From NCBI GenBank assembly GCA_002698425.1, contig NZXU01000101.1, forward strand, positions 1 to 64,000: 64,000 nucleotides of DNA, written 5' to 3'. Numbering within the stretch: the stretch's first letter is position 1; each line of letters begins with the position of its first letter. Under the pieces are notes generated by a model, which was given only the letters and a program-made list of their open reading frames with translations, did not search any database and was not told the origin of the DNA. Source of the DNA: Ahrensia sp. GTDB lineage: Bacteria; Pseudomonadota; Alphaproteobacteria; Rhizobiales; Rhizobiaceae. The translations under genes and the position numbers were made by a program. Below, piece after piece: positions 12,065-21,671 of this stretch.

Positions 12065-13279
12065 TCAGGCGGCCATCGCCTTCTGCAGGTTCTCGTCGAT
12101 CTTGTCGAGGAAGCCGGTGGTCGAAAGCCACGGCTGGTCGGGTCCGATCAGGAGTGCCAGGTCTTTCGTCATGAAGCCGGATTCGACCGTCGCGACGCAG
12201 ACCTGTTCGAGGGTCGTGGCGAATTTTGCCAGGTCCTTGTTGTCGTCGAGCTTGGCGCGGTGCGCGAGGCCCCGGGTCCAGGCGAAGATGGAGGCGATCG
12301 AGTTGGTCGAGGTTTCCTGACCGGCCTGGTGCTGGCGGTAGTGGCGCGTCACCGTGCCGTGCGCGGCCTCGGCTTCCACGGTCCTGCCGTCCGGCGACAT
12401 CAGAACCGAGGTCATCAGGCCGAGCGAGCCGAAGCCCTGCGCGACGATGTCCGACTGCACGTCGCCGTCATAGTTCTTGCAGGCCCAGACATAGCCGCCG
12501 GACCATTTCAGCGCGGCCGCCACCATATCGTCGATAAGGCGATGCTCGTACCAGATCTTGGCTTCCTTGTACTGAGCCTCGAACTCGGCTTCGTAGATTT
12601 CCTGGAAGATGTCCTTGAAGCGACCGTCATAGGCCTTGAGAATCGTGTTCTTGGTCGAGAGGTAGCAGGGCACCTTGCGCTGCAGCGCGTAGTTGAACGA
12701 GGCGCGGGCGAAGTCGCGGATCGACTCGTCGAGATTGTACATCGCCATGGCGACGCCGGACGCCGGGGCGTCGAAGACCTCGTGTTCGATTTCCTGGCCG
12801 TCCTCGCCGACGAACTTGATCGTCAGCTTGCCCTTGCCGGGGAAGCGGAAGTCGGTGGCGCGATACTGGTCGCCGAAGGCGTGGCGACCGACGATGATCG
12901 GCTGCGTCCAGCCGGGGACCAGGCGCGGCACGTTCTTCATGATGATCGGTTCGCGGAAGATGACGCCGCCGAGAATGTTGCGGATAGTGCCGTTGGGCGA
13001 GCGATACATGCGCTTCAGGCCGAATTCCTCGACACGGGCCTCGTCCGGGGTGATCGTGGCGCATTTCACACCGACGCCATATTCCTTGATGGCATTGGCC
13101 GCGTCGACGGTGATCTGATCGTCCGTTTCGTCGCGTTTCTGGATCGAAAGATCGTAATATTTCAGATCGATATCGAGATAGGGATGGATCAGCTTGTCCT
13201 TGATGAACTGCCAGATGATGCGGGTCATTTCATCGCCATCCAGCTCTACGACCGGATTGTCGACCTTGATCTTTGCCAT
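12065..13279 (-). CDS. icd: NADP-dependent isocitrate dehydrogenase
   Basis: A 404-residue TCA-cycle enzyme that decarboxylates isocitrate to 2-oxoglutarate with NADP. The sequence is of the eukaryote-like homodimeric type found in rhizobia ([23 protein letters not shown], then [22 protein letters not shown] with the substrate-binding Ser/Asn/Arg set, and [29 protein letters not shown] with metal-binding aspartates). Length fits the family. It is preceded by GAGGATCC before the ATG and is transcribed alone. Confidence 0.98.
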   Translation of the reverse strand: MAKIKVDNPVVELDGDEMTRIIWQFIKDKLIHPYLDIDLKYYDLSIQKRDETDDQITVDAANAIKEYGVGVKCATITPDEARVEEFGLKRMYRSPNGTIRNILGGVIFREPIIMKNVPRLVPGWTQPIIVGRHAFGDQYRATDFRFPGKGKLTIKFVGEDGQEIEHEVFDAPASGVAMAMYNLDESIRDFARASFNYALQRKVPCYLSTKNTILKAYDGRFKDIFQEIYEAEFEAQYKEAKIWYEHRLIDDMVAAALKWSGGYVWACKNYDGDVQSDIVAQGFGSLGLMTSVLMSPDGRTVEAEAAHGTVTRHYRQHQAGQETSTNSIASIFAWTRGLAHRAKLDDNKDLAKFATTLEQVCVATVESGFMTKDLALLIGPDQPWLSTTGFLDKIDENLQKAMAA

Positions 13280-13372
13280 GGAGGATCCTCGATTGATTGT
13301 GCGCCGCGGAAACGGCCGGGAAGAGTGGCGTGGCTATAGCAAAGGCGTCAGGCCGGTGCAAACTGTCCAGAT

Positions 13373-13393
13373 GTCGAATTCCGCGTCGAATTC
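13373..13393 (+). repeat. Direct repeat between icd and trmJ
   Basis: GTCGAATTC occurs twice (13373-13381 and 13385-13393) at a 12-base period in the divergent icd/trmJ intergenic region. Each copy holds the palindrome GAATTC. It could be a tandem regulator site, but no factor is known to match. Confidence 0.35.
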
Positions 13394-13467
13394 GGTCCTT
13401 TTTCGGCCGGTTTCATTGTTTTCATGGGCATCCGTTTGTGGCAGGTGCAGGCACCCGCAATCTGAAA

Positions 13468-14334
13468 ATGAAAACCATGGCCGGAACCGACAAACATCGC
13501 CCCATGATCGCAGAAGGACCGGCTGTCATTCTGGTCGAGCCGCAGCTCGGCGAGAATATCGGCATGGTGGCGCGCGCCATGGCGAATTTCGGTCTCGCCG
13601 AATTGCGCATCGTCGCGCCGCGCGACGGCTGGCCCAACCCGAAGGCGGAGGCGGCTGCCAGCGGTGCGATCCATGTGATTGAAGGCGTTCGCCTGTTCGA
13701 TACGCTTGCCGAGGCGCTGACGGATTGCGCTTACGCCGTGGCGACGACGGCGCGGCAGCGCGAAGGTTTCAAGACCGTGCTCGGCCCCGTGGAGGCGGCC
13801 GGGACCCTGCGTGCGCGCCATACCGGCGGATTGAAAACGGCGATCATCTTCGGACGCGAGCGCTTCGGGCTCAACAATGAGGAAGTCGGACTGGCCGACG
13901 ACATCGTGACGTTTCCGGTCAATCCGGCCTTTGCGTCGCTCAATCTGGCCCAGGCCGTGCTGCTGATGAGCTATGAGTGGATGAAGTCCGGCATGGAGGA
14001 GGGCGAAGCGCTTCCTTTCTCCGGACCGGAATTCGCGCCTGCGCCGAAGGAGGAGCTTTACGGACTTTTCGGTCAACTGGAGCAGGCGTTGGACAGCCGC
14101 GGCTATTTCCGTCCGCCCGAGCGCAAGGCGGTGCAAGTGGAGAATTTCCGGGCGGTATTCACGCGCGCCGGCTTTTCCTCCGAGGAAATCCGCGTTTTGC
14201 GCGGCATCATTTCCAGTCTTGACCGGTTCTCGCCCGCCAGTCCGCGCGGGTCAGGCTCGCCGGGCGACGATCCGCGCCGCGTATCCGCCGGCGGCAAGCG
14301 CACGAAGAAAAGGTCGGGGCAGGCGGATGACTGA
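13468..14334 (+). CDS. trmJ: tRNA (cytidine/uridine-32-2'-O)-methyltransferase, TrmJ type
   Basis: A 288-residue SPOUT-fold methyltransferase that would place 2'-O-methyl groups at tRNA position 32. The deep-knot motifs are visible: [22 protein letters not shown] near the N-terminus, [15 protein letters not shown] in the middle and [13 protein letters not shown] after it. The C-terminal tail is basic ([14 protein letters not shown]). The ATG at 13468 is used; ATGs at 13477 and 13504 are in frame, and none has a strong ribosome site. Its last codons overlap murI by 8 bases, so the two are translationally coupled. Confidence 0.9.
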   Translation: MKTMAGTDKHRPMIAEGPAVILVEPQLGENIGMVARAMANFGLAELRIVAPRDGWPNPKAEAAASGAIHVIEGVRLFDTLAEALTDCAYAVATTARQREGFKTVLGPVEAAGTLRARHTGGLKTAIIFGRERFGLNNEEVGLADDIVTFPVNPAFASLNLAQAVLLMSYEWMKSGMEEGEALPFSGPEFAPAPKEELYGLFGQLEQALDSRGYFRPPERKAVQVENFRAVFTRAGFSSEEIRVLRGIISSLDRFSPASPRGSGSPGDDPRRVSAGGKRTKKRSGQADD

Positions 14335-15160
14335 CCGCCGGATGCGCACCGCGCTCTTTTTCGACAGCGGCATAGGCGGCCTCTCCGTCCTGCGCGAAGC
14401 GCGCGTCCTCATGCCTGACTGGCGCTTTGTCTATGTCGCGGATGACGCGGCCTTTCCCTATGGCGCATGGGGGGAGGATGCGCTGCGCGAGCACATCACG
14501 GAGCTCTTTTCGGTGCTGCTCGAAGACTATCGCCCGGCGCTCAGCGTGATCGCCTGCAACACGGCGTCGACGCTGGCCATCGATCATTTGCGGGAGGTCT
14601 ATCCGGAGGAGACCTTTGTCGGCACGGTACCGGCGATCAAGCCGGCAGCGGAGCGCACCCGGTCCGGCCTCGTCTCCGTGCTGGCGACGCCCGGCACCGT
14701 AAAGCGGCAATATACGCGCGAGTTGATCCGCCAATATGCGCAGAAATGCCACGTCCGGCTTGTCGGCAGCGACAATCTTGCGGCCATGGCGGAAACCTAT
14801 ATGCGCGGGACGATGATCGACGAGGAGGCGCTACGCCGCGAGATCGAACCATGCTTTCGCGAAGAGAACGGGAGGCGTACCGATATCGTCGTCCTTGCCT
14901 GCACGCATTATCCCTTCCTGGTCAATCGCTTCCGCAAGATGGCACCCTGGCCGGTCGACTGGATCGACACGTCCGAGGCGATCGCGCGGCGCGCCAAGTC
15001 GCTGGCCGACGGGATCGAGACACTGCCCGGCGAGCCGGACGAGCAGGATCTGGCGGTTTTCACCTCTGGTTATCCCGCCCCGGAACTGTGCCGGCTAATG
15101 CAGGGATTCGGTCTTATCCCGACGGCTTTAGGCAAGTCAGTCGACGGCGCTAACCCATGA
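14327..15160 (+). CDS. murI: Glutamate racemase
   Basis: A 277-residue cofactor-independent racemase making D-glutamate for peptidoglycan. The two catalytic cysteines sit in ACNTAST and [11 protein letters not shown], the two-thiol pair of the family, and the N-terminal [12 protein letters not shown] supplies the substrate-binding Asp-Ser. The ATG at 14327 overlaps the trmJ stop and directly follows GGGGCAGGCGG. A longer reading from 14219 lies inside trmJ. Its 3' end overlaps the convergent DUF4336 gene by 24 bases. Confidence 0.96.
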   Translation: MTDRRMRTALFFDSGIGGLSVLREARVLMPDWRFVYVADDAAFPYGAWGEDALREHITELFSVLLEDYRPALSVIACNTASTLAIDHLREVYPEETFVGTVPAIKPAAERTRSGLVSVLATPGTVKRQYTRELIRQYAQKCHVRLVGSDNLAAMAETYMRGTMIDEEALRREIEPCFREENGRRTDIVVLACTHYPFLVNRFRKMAPWPVDWIDTSEAIARRAKSLADGIETLPGEPDEQDLAVFTSGYPAPELCRLMQGFGLIPTALGKSVDGANP

Positions 15161-15886
15161 GAAGGCGCGGCGGATGACGGCTGTGCCGTCCTCCTCGAAC
15201 CATTTGCCATGCGCGATGACGACCTTTTCCGGTGCGCATCCGATCATCCAGTCGACAACCGGTTTCAGCTGGTCGTGGTGACCTGAAAAGGTGGCGCGCA
15301 GATCGCGCGGCGCGCGGCCATTGGGCGCCATGACGCCGATCAGACGGTACATGATTCGGGCGAGCCAGCCATGCAGGCGCTCATCCTCGAAATTCTCGAT
15401 CAGGTCGGTGAGGATCAGCACCTTCGAAGCCTTGTGAAAGAAGATCGCTTCCTCGAGGATGCTGCTGCCGCGGGCGATGCGCTGGTCGATCGCGGAAGCC
15501 CAGTCCTCGGGAGGCATATCCGCCAGGTCGTCGGTGAAGTGGACCTCCGAGCGGTCGCGTACGCCGGGCGACGCCCAGACCCTGGCGTCCGGAAAGCGTT
15601 TGGCCCAAGCGCCGATCGAGACGTGATGGATAAGGTTTGGCGAGACGAGGTGCCGCACCGGGCCAAGCGCCTCGATCTGACCGATCAGCGCCTCGTCGGG
15701 ACTCGTCGGCGAATGCAGCCACAAGCCGCCGTCCGGCAGGCGGACGATCGTCATGCGCGTGGGGAAGGGCCATTTTATCGGGATGCCGTAGCCCCATTGC
15801 AGAACGGGTCCGTTGACGATCCAGATATCCGGGCCGATCCCGATGAGTGTGTTCAGCGGCTGATAGGGGTCATAAGAGCCGACCAT
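15137..15886 (-). CDS. DUF4336 domain protein
   Basis: A 249-residue cytosolic protein of the DUF4336 family, a metallo-beta-lactamase-like fold seen in proteobacteria and cyanobacteria. The opening [23 protein letters not shown] is the family's usual start. The [30 protein letters not shown] and SGHHDQL elements take the positions of metal-ligand motifs in the fold. The enzymatic activity is unknown. The C-terminus overlaps murI on the opposite strand by 24 bases. Confidence 0.85.
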   Translation of the reverse strand: MVGSYDPYQPLNTLIGIGPDIWIVNGPVLQWGYGIPIKWPFPTRMTIVRLPDGGLWLHSPTSPDEALIGQIEALGPVRHLVSPNLIHHVSIGAWAKRFPDARVWASPGVRDRSEVHFTDDLADMPPEDWASAIDQRIARGSSILEEAIFFHKASKVLILTDLIENFEDERLHGWLARIMYRLIGVMAPNGRAPRDLRATFSGHHDQLKPVVDWMIGCAPEKVVIAHGKWFEEDGTAVIRRAFSWVSAVD

Positions 15887-15974
15887 ATCGAAATCCTGCC
15901 TGTTGTGATCACGGTCCCGTATAAGGTGACTCTGCGAACGGGCTATGTCGACCGTGGCAAATCGCCCGCGACGC

Positions 15975-16002
15975 TTGACTATTCGGGCTTTGCTTTATAG
16001 AT
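15975..16002 (+). promoter_or_regulatory. Candidate sigma-70-type promoter for rpsD
   Basis: TTGACT (15975-15980), a 16-base spacer and TATAGA (15997-16002) form a good housekeeping promoter. It predicts a transcript start near 16009, leaving a leader of about 165 bases before rpsD. Confidence 0.6.
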
Positions 16003-16011
16003 AGCGCCCAG

Positions 16012-16037
16012 TGCAGGGTCTTTCGGCCCTGCATTTT
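16012..16037 (+). terminator. Hairpin with T-run directly downstream of the rpsD promoter
   Basis: TGCAGGG (16012-16018) pairs with CCCTGCA (16027-16033), followed by TTTT. No plus-strand gene ends upstream of it, so it can only act on transcripts that begin at the promoter just before it. It may be an attenuator in the rpsD leader or the end of a very short RNA. Confidence 0.5.
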
Positions 16038-16131
16038 ATTTGACGTATCCCGTGGACATCACCGCAAAGCGTGCGTGGCATGTCCTGTCAGTCGGCGAAA
16101 AAGGCCGGCAGAGGAGGGTGCGTTTCCTTTT

Positions 16132-16152
16132 CCCGAAACGTGAGGTTTCGGG
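16132..16152 (+). promoter_or_regulatory. Second leader hairpin upstream of rpsD
   Basis: CCCGAAAC (16132-16139) pairs with GTTTCGGG (16145-16152) over a five-base loop. It ends 25 bases before the rpsD start and close to the ribosome site. Ribosomal protein S4 represses its own mRNA in other bacteria, so this is a candidate regulatory structure, by inference only. Confidence 0.4.
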
Positions 16153-16176
16153 TGCAACTGTTTGAAAGGAAATGCG

Positions 16177-16794
16177 ATGAGCAAGCGCGAATCGTCCAAG
16201 TACAAGATTGACCGCCGTATGGGCGAAAACATCTGGGGCCGCCCGAAGTCCCCGGTGAACCGCCGCGAATACGGCCCCGGCCAGCATGGCCAGCGCCGCA
16301 AGGGCAAGCTGTCGGACTTCGGTGTGCAGCTGCGCGCCAAGCAGAAGCTGAAGGGCTACTACGGAGACATCTCCGAGAAGCAGTTCCGCAAGACCTATGA
16401 AGAAGCCGCGCGCCGCCATGGCGATACGCCGGAACTCCTGATCGGTCTTCTGGAAAGCCGCCTCGACGCCGTCGTTTATCGCGCCAAGTTCGTTCCGACG
16501 ATCTTTGCGGCGCGTCAGTTCGTCAACCATGGCCATGTTCTGGTCAATGGTGTGCGCACCAACATCCCGTCCTATCGCTGCCGTCCGGGCGATGTCATCG
16601 AGATTCGCGAGAAGTCCAAGCAGATGGCGCTCGTCCTCGAGGCGACCCAGCTCGCCGAACGTGATGTGCCGGACTATATCGATGCGGATCACAACAAGAT
16701 GGTTGCGACCTATGCCCGCGTTCCGGCGCTGGGCGACGTGCCGTATCCGGTTCAGATGGAACCGAACCTGGTGGTCGAGTTCTACTCGCGTTAA
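16177..16794 (+). CDS. rpsD: 30S ribosomal protein S4
   Basis: A 205-residue primary 16S-rRNA-binding protein that nucleates small-subunit assembly and also acts as an rrn antiterminator in E. coli. The N-terminus ([20 protein letters not shown]) and the S4 RNA-binding domain (about residues 93-155, with [11 protein letters not shown] and [14 protein letters not shown]) are standard. There are no N-terminal zinc cysteines (C-minus form). The ATG at 16177 has GAAAGGAAATGCG upstream; an in-frame ATG at 16162 is too far from it. A strong terminator follows. Confidence 0.98.
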   Translation: MSKRESSKYKIDRRMGENIWGRPKSPVNRREYGPGQHGQRRKGKLSDFGVQLRAKQKLKGYYGDISEKQFRKTYEEAARRHGDTPELLIGLLESRLDAVVYRAKFVPTIFAARQFVNHGHVLVNGVRTNIPSYRCRPGDVIEIREKSKQMALVLEATQLAERDVPDYIDADHNKMVATYARVPALGDVPYPVQMEPNLVVEFYSR

Positions 16795-16815
16795 TCGCTG
16801 GATACCGGAATTTCG

Positions 16816-16842
16816 AAGCCGCCCGATTTCGGGCGGCTTTTT
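16816..16842 (+). terminator. Terminator after rpsD
   Basis: A 10-bp stem (16816-16825 with 16830-16839) with an ATTT loop runs into TTTTT. It lies 22 bases after the rpsD stop. Confidence 0.92.
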
Positions 16843-16872
16843 GTTTGCGCCGCGATCGATTAGGACGAGGCC

Positions 16873-17730
16873 ATGAACATTTCGACGCCGACCATGCCCG
16901 AATCCGCCGACGCCTGCCATCCGCTCTTCGCGGACGCGCCGGGCTCGGTCGAATTCAACAAGCTGCGCAAGCGCCTTTTGCGCAATATGCGCCAGGCGAT
17001 CGAGGATTTCGCCATGGTGACGCCGGGCGAACGCTGGCTTGTCGGCCTTTCAGGCGGCAAGGATTCCTTCGGTCTGCTGGCGCTGCTGATGGACATGAAG
17101 TGGCGCGGCCTCTTGCCGGTCGACCTGCTCGCCTGCAATCTCGATCAAGGCCAGCCGAATTTTCCCAAGCATATCCTGCCGGACTGGCTTGCGAAAAACG
17201 GGATCGCGCATCGCATCGAATATCAGGACACCTATTCGGTGGTCACCGACAAGATCCCCGAGAACCGGACATATTGCTCGCTGTGCTCGCGCCTGCGGCG
17301 CGGCCATCTCTACCGGATTGCGCGCGAGGAGGGCTGTTCGGCGCTGGTGCTCGGCCACCATCGCGAGGACATCCTCGAAACCTTTTTCATGAACCTTTTC
17401 CATGGCGGCCGGCTCGCAGCCATGCCGCCCAAGCTGCTGAACGACGAGGGTGACGTGCAGGTGTTGCGGCCCTTGTCCTATTGCGCTGAGAACGATCTGG
17501 AGAAATTCGCGGTCGCGATGAAGTTCCCGATCATTCCCTGCGACCTTTGCGGCTCGCAGGACGGGCTCCAGCGCAATGCGATGAAGGACATGCTCGCCGA
17601 TATCGAGCGCCGCATGCCCGGTCGCAAGGACACGATGATCCGTGCGCTGGCCAATGTCCGGCCCAGTCATCTGCTCGACCGCAGGATCTTCGATTTCATG
17701 GCCCTGCAGCCGGAAACCGCCGCGGGCTGA
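16873..17730 (+). CDS. ttcA: tRNA 2-thiocytidine(32) synthetase
   Basis: A 285-residue iron-sulfur enzyme that thiolates cytidine 32 of certain tRNAs, using ATP and sulfur from a cysteine desulfurase. The PP-loop SGGKDS is at about residues 60-65. The cluster cysteines appear as CSLC (135 and 138) and the second cysteine of CDLC (226), matching the three required residues in E. coli TtcA. The segment [15 protein letters not shown] is the family signature. It stands alone after the rpsD terminator and 20 bases from a convergent exporter gene. Confidence 0.95.
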   Translation: MNISTPTMPESADACHPLFADAPGSVEFNKLRKRLLRNMRQAIEDFAMVTPGERWLVGLSGGKDSFGLLALLMDMKWRGLLPVDLLACNLDQGQPNFPKHILPDWLAKNGIAHRIEYQDTYSVVTDKIPENRTYCSLCSRLRRGHLYRIAREEGCSALVLGHHREDILETFFMNLFHGGRLAAMPPKLLNDEGDVQVLRPLSYCAENDLEKFAVAMKFPIIPCDLCGSQDGLQRNAMKDMLADIERRMPGRKDTMIRALANVRPSHLLDRRIFDFMALQPETAAG

Positions 17731-17750
17731 TCCCTTGCGAAAGCCGGGGG

Positions 17751-19007
17751 TCAGGCTTGGTCGTGCCCGGCTCCGGGATTGTCGAACAGCCGGCCCTTTT
17801 CCGCGATCAGCACCAGAATCAGCGTTATCAGTGATGTCAGTGCTGTGCCGGCGATCAGCGGCGTCGCGGTATCATTGAACGTCTGGCCGATAACGGCCCC
17901 CACCAGTCCGCCGCCGACCGTTTGTGTGAAGCCGAGGACCGACGACGCTGTGCCCGCGACCTTGCCGAGCGGTTCCATGGCGATCGAATTGAAGTTCGCG
18001 CCGATCAGGCCGAACAGCGGCATGATCACGATGAGTGTGAACATGAACAGCCAAAGGGGCACATCGTGGGTGAGAAACCAGATCGATGCGGCCGCCGAGA
18101 TCGCGAGATGCGCGATCAGCGCTCCGTGCGACAGGCGACGCATGCCAAGCCGGCCGACGATCCGCGCATTGAGGAAGGACGAGGCCGCCATGAATGTCCC
18201 CCCAATGGCCATCGCCAGCGGGAAATAGGCGTGCAGGCCGTACACTCCGCCCAAAATGGGCTGGGCGAGGTTCAGAAATGCGAAGAGCGAGCCGAAGAAG
18301 AAGGCGGTCGCCAGCGTGTAGAAAAACGAGATGCGGTTGGAGACGACCAGCTGAAAGCCCCTCAGCACCGGGCGGATGGCGAGCTCTCGCCTGTTTTCGG
18401 GGAGCAGCGTTTCCGGCAATCTGACAAAGCACCACACCGTCATCACGACGGAAAGCAGCGCCATGAACCAGAAGATATGCTGCCACGGCCCGACCATGAT
18501 GATGCCTTGGCCGACGAAAGGCGCGATGATCGGGATGACCATGAACACCATCATGACCAGTGACATGGTGGACGCCATTGCGCGTCCCGAATGCGTATCG
18601 CGCACGGCGGCGAGCGCGATGACGCGCGTCGAGGCGGCGCCCAGTCCCTGGACGAACCGGAATGCCAGGACGGCTTCGAATGTGGGTGCCAGCGAACCGG
18701 CGATTGCGCAGACGATATAGACCGCAAGCCCGGCAAATAGCGGGATGCGCCGCCCGAACCGGTCGGAGATGGGCCCGAAGAAAAGCTGCGCGCCGCCGAA
18801 GCCAAGGACATAGGAGAGGAGCAGGAACTGGACCTCGTTGTCCTGGATTTCGTAGGCGGCGGTGATGTTGGGGAAGGCCGGCAACAGGATGTCGATCGCC
18901 AGCGCGTTCAGCGCCATCAGTCCCGCGACGATGGCGATGAATTCGCCTCGTGGAATGACGGTTTGCGCGAGCGTCTCCGCTCCGTGCGCTTCGGTGTCTT
19001 TTTGCAT
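17751..19007 (-). CDS. Bcr/CflA-type drug-resistance MFS transporter
   Basis: A 418-residue major-facilitator protein with about twelve transmembrane helices. MFS motif A appears as GPISDRFGRRIPL after TM2, and FRFVQGLGAASTRVIALAAVRD is the motif of the DHA1 Bcr/CflA subgroup. It is probably a proton-driven exporter of drugs or metabolites; the substrate is unknown. The ATG at 19007 is used. A GTG at 19028, overlapping the YtoQ stop as GTGA, is also possible, and neither has a clear ribosome site, so coupling with the upstream gene is likely. Confidence 0.9.
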   Translation of the reverse strand: MQKDTEAHGAETLAQTVIPRGEFIAIVAGLMALNALAIDILLPAFPNITAAYEIQDNEVQFLLLSYVLGFGGAQLFFGPISDRFGRRIPLFAGLAVYIVCAIAGSLAPTFEAVLAFRFVQGLGAASTRVIALAAVRDTHSGRAMASTMSLVMMVFMVIPIIAPFVGQGIIMVGPWQHIFWFMALLSVVMTVWCFVRLPETLLPENRRELAIRPVLRGFQLVVSNRISFFYTLATAFFFGSLFAFLNLAQPILGGVYGLHAYFPLAMAIGGTFMAASSFLNARIVGRLGMRRLSHGALIAHLAISAAASIWFLTHDVPLWLFMFTLIVIMPLFGLIGANFNSIAMEPLGKVAGTASSVLGFTQTVGGGLVGAVIGQTFNDTATPLIAGTALTSLITLILVLIAEKGRLFDNPGAGHDQA

Positions 19008-19024
19008 GGATGTCGCCGTTCCGG

Positions 19025-19519
19025 TCACTCGCCCGCGTCGGTGCGATCGGTATATCCGGCCAGTTCGCCTTTTGTGACATAGCGCAGTATGTCGACGACC
19101 TGTGCCGGCGTCTTGGTGACCGCGAGCGCAGCGGCATCGATTTCCTTCAGCGCGTGCGCGTGTTCGTGCTGGTGCATGACGATCAAGGGCTTGCCGAGCG
19201 CGGCGGCATAGCCGGCGTCGAAGGCGGCGTTCCACTGTTTGTATTTCTCGCCGAAGCGCACGACCACCACATCCGCCTTTTCGATAAGCGTGCGGGTGCG
19301 GATCGCGTTCATCTGCGCGCCCTTGTGGTCGTGCCAGAACTTGTTCGGTTCCGCACCGAGGATAGCCACGCCGCAATCGTCGGAGGCTTCGTGATGCGTG
19401 ACCGGCCCGCTGAACGTAACGGGCAGATCGGCTGTCGCGACGCCCGCCTCGATCTGCTCACGCCAGTCGGTGTGGATCTCGCCGGAGAGATAAACGGTCC
19501 ATTTTGCTTCGGAAGTCAT
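19025..19519 (-). CDS. YtoQ family protein
   Basis: A 164-residue protein of the YtoQ family, related in fold to nucleoside 2-deoxyribosyltransferases. Characteristic features are YLSGEIHTDWRE at the N-terminus, GPVTHHEASDDCG, and WNAAFDAGYAAALGKPLIVMHQ, where the nucleoside-binding and nucleophile positions of the fold lie. No biochemical role is established. It directly precedes the exporter gene and may be translated with it. Confidence 0.85.
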   Translation of the reverse strand: MTSEAKWTVYLSGEIHTDWREQIEAGVATADLPVTFSGPVTHHEASDDCGVAILGAEPNKFWHDHKGAQMNAIRTRTLIEKADVVVVRFGEKYKQWNAAFDAGYAAALGKPLIVMHQHEHAHALKEIDAAALAVTKTPAQVVDILRYVTKGELAGYTDRTDAGE

Positions 19520-19617
19520 GGGAAGATCCTTTCGGACCCCTCATAGGGCTGCGTTATGCGTCCGTCCATCACCTGGCGCCAATTTCATTGGGTGAGATTC
19601 GTGTACAGTCCGTTCTG

Positions 19618-20694
19618 TCAGGAGCCGGGACGCCAATCGATCCAGCGGCCGTGGAAGTCGCCGCGGCCCAGCGTCACCGCTTCGCCATCGGGTTTTTCGC
19701 CGGGCCAGATCGTCGCGGTGAGGGCCGCGCCGTCGCCTGCTCCGTCCGCCTCGAAGCGCAGCCACGCGAAGGGCGCATCTGCAGTGGCCCGGCGTCCGGC
19801 ATGCTCGATCAGCGACTCGGCACGCTGCTGTTCCGCGGGCGGCACGTATTGCCACATGATCGTGTGGAAGACGACATGCAGTTCCCCGGGTCTAACATCC
19901 TCCAGCCGGCGCGCGAGCCAGTCGGCGGCGCCGGCGGCCTCGACGGACGGCGGATCAGAGGCAGCGACCGAGAGCGCGCCCGCGAGCCGTGCAAGCCGCG
20001 TCGGCTGATCGGCCCAGACATAGGAGGTGAGGCGCAACCGGTCGTCTTCCGTCTCGATCGGGACCGGAGCGATGTCGCAGCCGGCGCAGTCCGAGACCGT
20101 CGCGCGCAGATGGCTGGGCGGCGGATCGTCCCCGCGCCATTCGCAAGCCAGCGTCACCGGGGCGTCGAGATCGCCCCAGCTCCAGCGTCCGTATTCGTAG
20201 CGATAGCGGTGCCAGTTCTGGTTCAACCCTGCGCTGGATCCGAGTTCGGACAGGACCAGCGGCCGATCGAAACGGTCGCGCAGATGAAGGAAGCACGGCA
20301 GCAGGATCGCCGAGCGTCCGGTCTCGTTGGTCTGCGGCGGGCCGTCGAGATAGCGGTCGATGAACGCGCCGTTCCGGTCGATCGCGCCGAAAATCGTTGC
20401 GGCGGTCGGCATGTCGGCGCCATTCGGCGGATAGATGTCCGCAAGTGTCGCGTCACGAGCGCTGAGGGCCAGGTAGTGCAAGGCGCCGGCGAGTCTCAGC
20501 GGCACCGAATCGCCGCTGCCGTCCATTCGGCCTTCCCATCGGGTGATACGGTCGCGGACGGGACCGGCCGGCAGGCCTTCTTCGGCGACTAGATCGCACA
20601 AAGCCGCTGTGAAGGGCGATCCCAGCTTCCGGCACGCCTCCGCCTGCCTCCGAAAGGCATAAATGGCGGATTCGGAGAGGATCGTTTCGCTCAC
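19618..20694 (-). CDS. DUF2332 domain protein
   Basis: A 358-residue cytosolic protein spanning the DUF2332 domain. Typical segments are the N-terminal FRRQAEACRKLGSPFTAALC, SELGSSAGLNQNWHRYRY in the middle (resembling the glycine-rich loop of a methyltransferase-like fold), VFHTIMWQYVPPAEQQR and a C-terminal LTATIWPGE. The activity is unknown. It is a single gene, located between grxD and ytoQ on the same strand with about 100 bases to ytoQ. Confidence 0.88.
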   Translation of the reverse strand: MSETILSESAIYAFRRQAEACRKLGSPFTAALCDLVAEEGLPAGPVRDRITRWEGRMDGSGDSVPLRLAGALHYLALSARDATLADIYPPNGADMPTAATIFGAIDRNGAFIDRYLDGPPQTNETGRSAILLPCFLHLRDRFDRPLVLSELGSSAGLNQNWHRYRYEYGRWSWGDLDAPVTLACEWRGDDPPPSHLRATVSDCAGCDIAPVPIETEDDRLRLTSYVWADQPTRLARLAGALSVAASDPPSVEAAGAADWLARRLEDVRPGELHVVFHTIMWQYVPPAEQQRAESLIEHAGRRATADAPFAWLRFEADGAGDGAALTATIWPGEKPDGEAVTLGRGDFHGRWIDWRPGS

Positions 20695-20716
20695 CTCGCC
20701 CCCTGGAGCGATTGGA

Positions 20717-21052
20717 TCAGGCGGCCCCTTTGGTGGTGACGCCCTTTTCCTGCATGTGATCCTGCAATTCGCCGGTCTGGAACATCTCGCGCACGATGTC
20801 GCAACCGCCGACGAATTCGCCCTTCACATAGAGCTGCGGGATGGTCGGCCAGCTGGAATAGTCCTTGATGCCCTGCCGGAGATCGTCATCGGCAAGGACG
20901 TTGACGCCTTTGTAGTCGACTCCGAGATAATCGAGGATCTGCACGACCTGGCCGGAAAAACCGCATTGCGGAAAGCCCGGCGTGCCCTTCATGAACAGCA
21001 CGACGTCGTTCGATTTGACTTCTTGGTCGATGAAATCGTTGATTCCGCTCAT
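20717..21052 (-). CDS. grxD: Monothiol glutaredoxin, Grx4 type
   Basis: A 111-residue monothiol glutaredoxin that carries a [2Fe-2S] cluster with glutathione and usually with a BolA partner. The active site is CGFS at residues 30-33, with the WPTIPQLYV and GGCDI glutathione-binding elements. The ATG at 21052 ([10 protein letters not shown]) follows AAAGGTTTGAAG; the start at 21067 would add MKGLK. It lies in a run with a basic small protein and bolA upstream, so the functional partners are encoded together. Confidence 0.96.
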   Translation of the reverse strand: MSGINDFIDQEVKSNDVVLFMKGTPGFPQCGFSGQVVQILDYLGVDYKGVNVLADDDLRQGIKDYSSWPTIPQLYVKGEFVGGCDIVREMFQTGELQDHMQEKGVTTKGAA

Positions 21053-21150
21053 CTTCAAACCTTTCATTGCCGGGATGGAATTCCGGCCATTTGATGTATT
21101 CCCGATACCTATATCGTGTAAGCGAGCCGCTTCTCAAGGTGCCGGTCGAT

Positions 21151-21420
21151 CTATCGGCGGCCGCGGCTCCGCGTGGCGGTCCGCCGCTTCGCCGTCCGAG
21201 CCTTTGTCTTGCGCCGCGTCGAGGTGCTGCGGGCCTTTGTCGTGCGCTTGCGGCTTTTTTGCTTCTTTGCGGGTGCAAGAAACTTTTCGAGTTCGCGGAT
21301 GATGACATCCGCCGTGCCGGCGCTCTTGCGCCGTGTTCGTCGCGTGCGCTTCCGCTTGCGCAAGATCTCTTTCAGCGCGCCGTCGACAACGCCGCCGACG
21401 AAGTCTTCGACGACCGACAC
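21151..21420 (-). CDS. Small lysine/arginine-rich protein between bolA and grxD
   Basis: An 89-residue protein. The N-terminal half (SVVEDFVGGVVDGALKEILRK) is amphipathic; the rest is extremely basic, a near repeat of K/R/T/S/A residues ending in RSRGRR. The tail resembles histone H1-like or AlgP-like nucleic-acid-binding tails. It begins 6 bases after the bolA stop, so co-transcription and coupling are likely. The function is not known. It is a real candidate gene because of its placement and spacing, but a low-complexity tail makes false calls easier. Confidence 0.65.
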   Translation of the reverse strand: MSVVEDFVGGVVDGALKEILRKRKRTRRTRRKSAGTADVIIRELEKFLAPAKKQKSRKRTTKARSTSTRRKTKARTAKRRTATRSRGRR

Positions 21421-21426
21421 CCGCGC

Positions 21427-21660
21427 TTAGTCCGGCGCCGAGGTCTGCAGGGCGAGGGCATGGAGCACGCCGCCCATGTTCCCCTGCAACGCCTGGTAGA
21501 CCATCTGATGCTGCTGAACGCGTGACTTGCCTCGAAAGCTCTCCGACACCACCTCGGCCGCGTAATGATCGCCGTCCCCCGCCAGATCGCGGATCGTGAC
21601 CGTTGCGTCGGGTATTCCCGCCTTGATCATCTTTTCGATTTCCGTGGCGTTCATGGGCAT
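21427..21660 (-). CDS. bolA: BolA-family protein
   Basis: A 77-residue BolA-like protein with the KH-like fold. The conserved region is DGDHYAAEVVSESFRGKSRVQQHQMVYQAL, where the histidines and the FRGKS loop contribute to the iron-sulfur cluster shared with Grx4. The first ATG (21660) follows GGAGATCCCCTG at good spacing; an ATG two codons later is possible. It sits between purL and the basic-protein and grxD genes. The short length suggests the BolA2/IbaG-type subgroup. Confidence 0.94.
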   Translation of the reverse strand: MPMNATEIEKMIKAGIPDATVTIRDLAGDGDHYAAEVVSESFRGKSRVQQHQMVYQALQGNMGGVLHALALQTSAPD

Positions 21661-21671
21661 CAGGGGATCTC

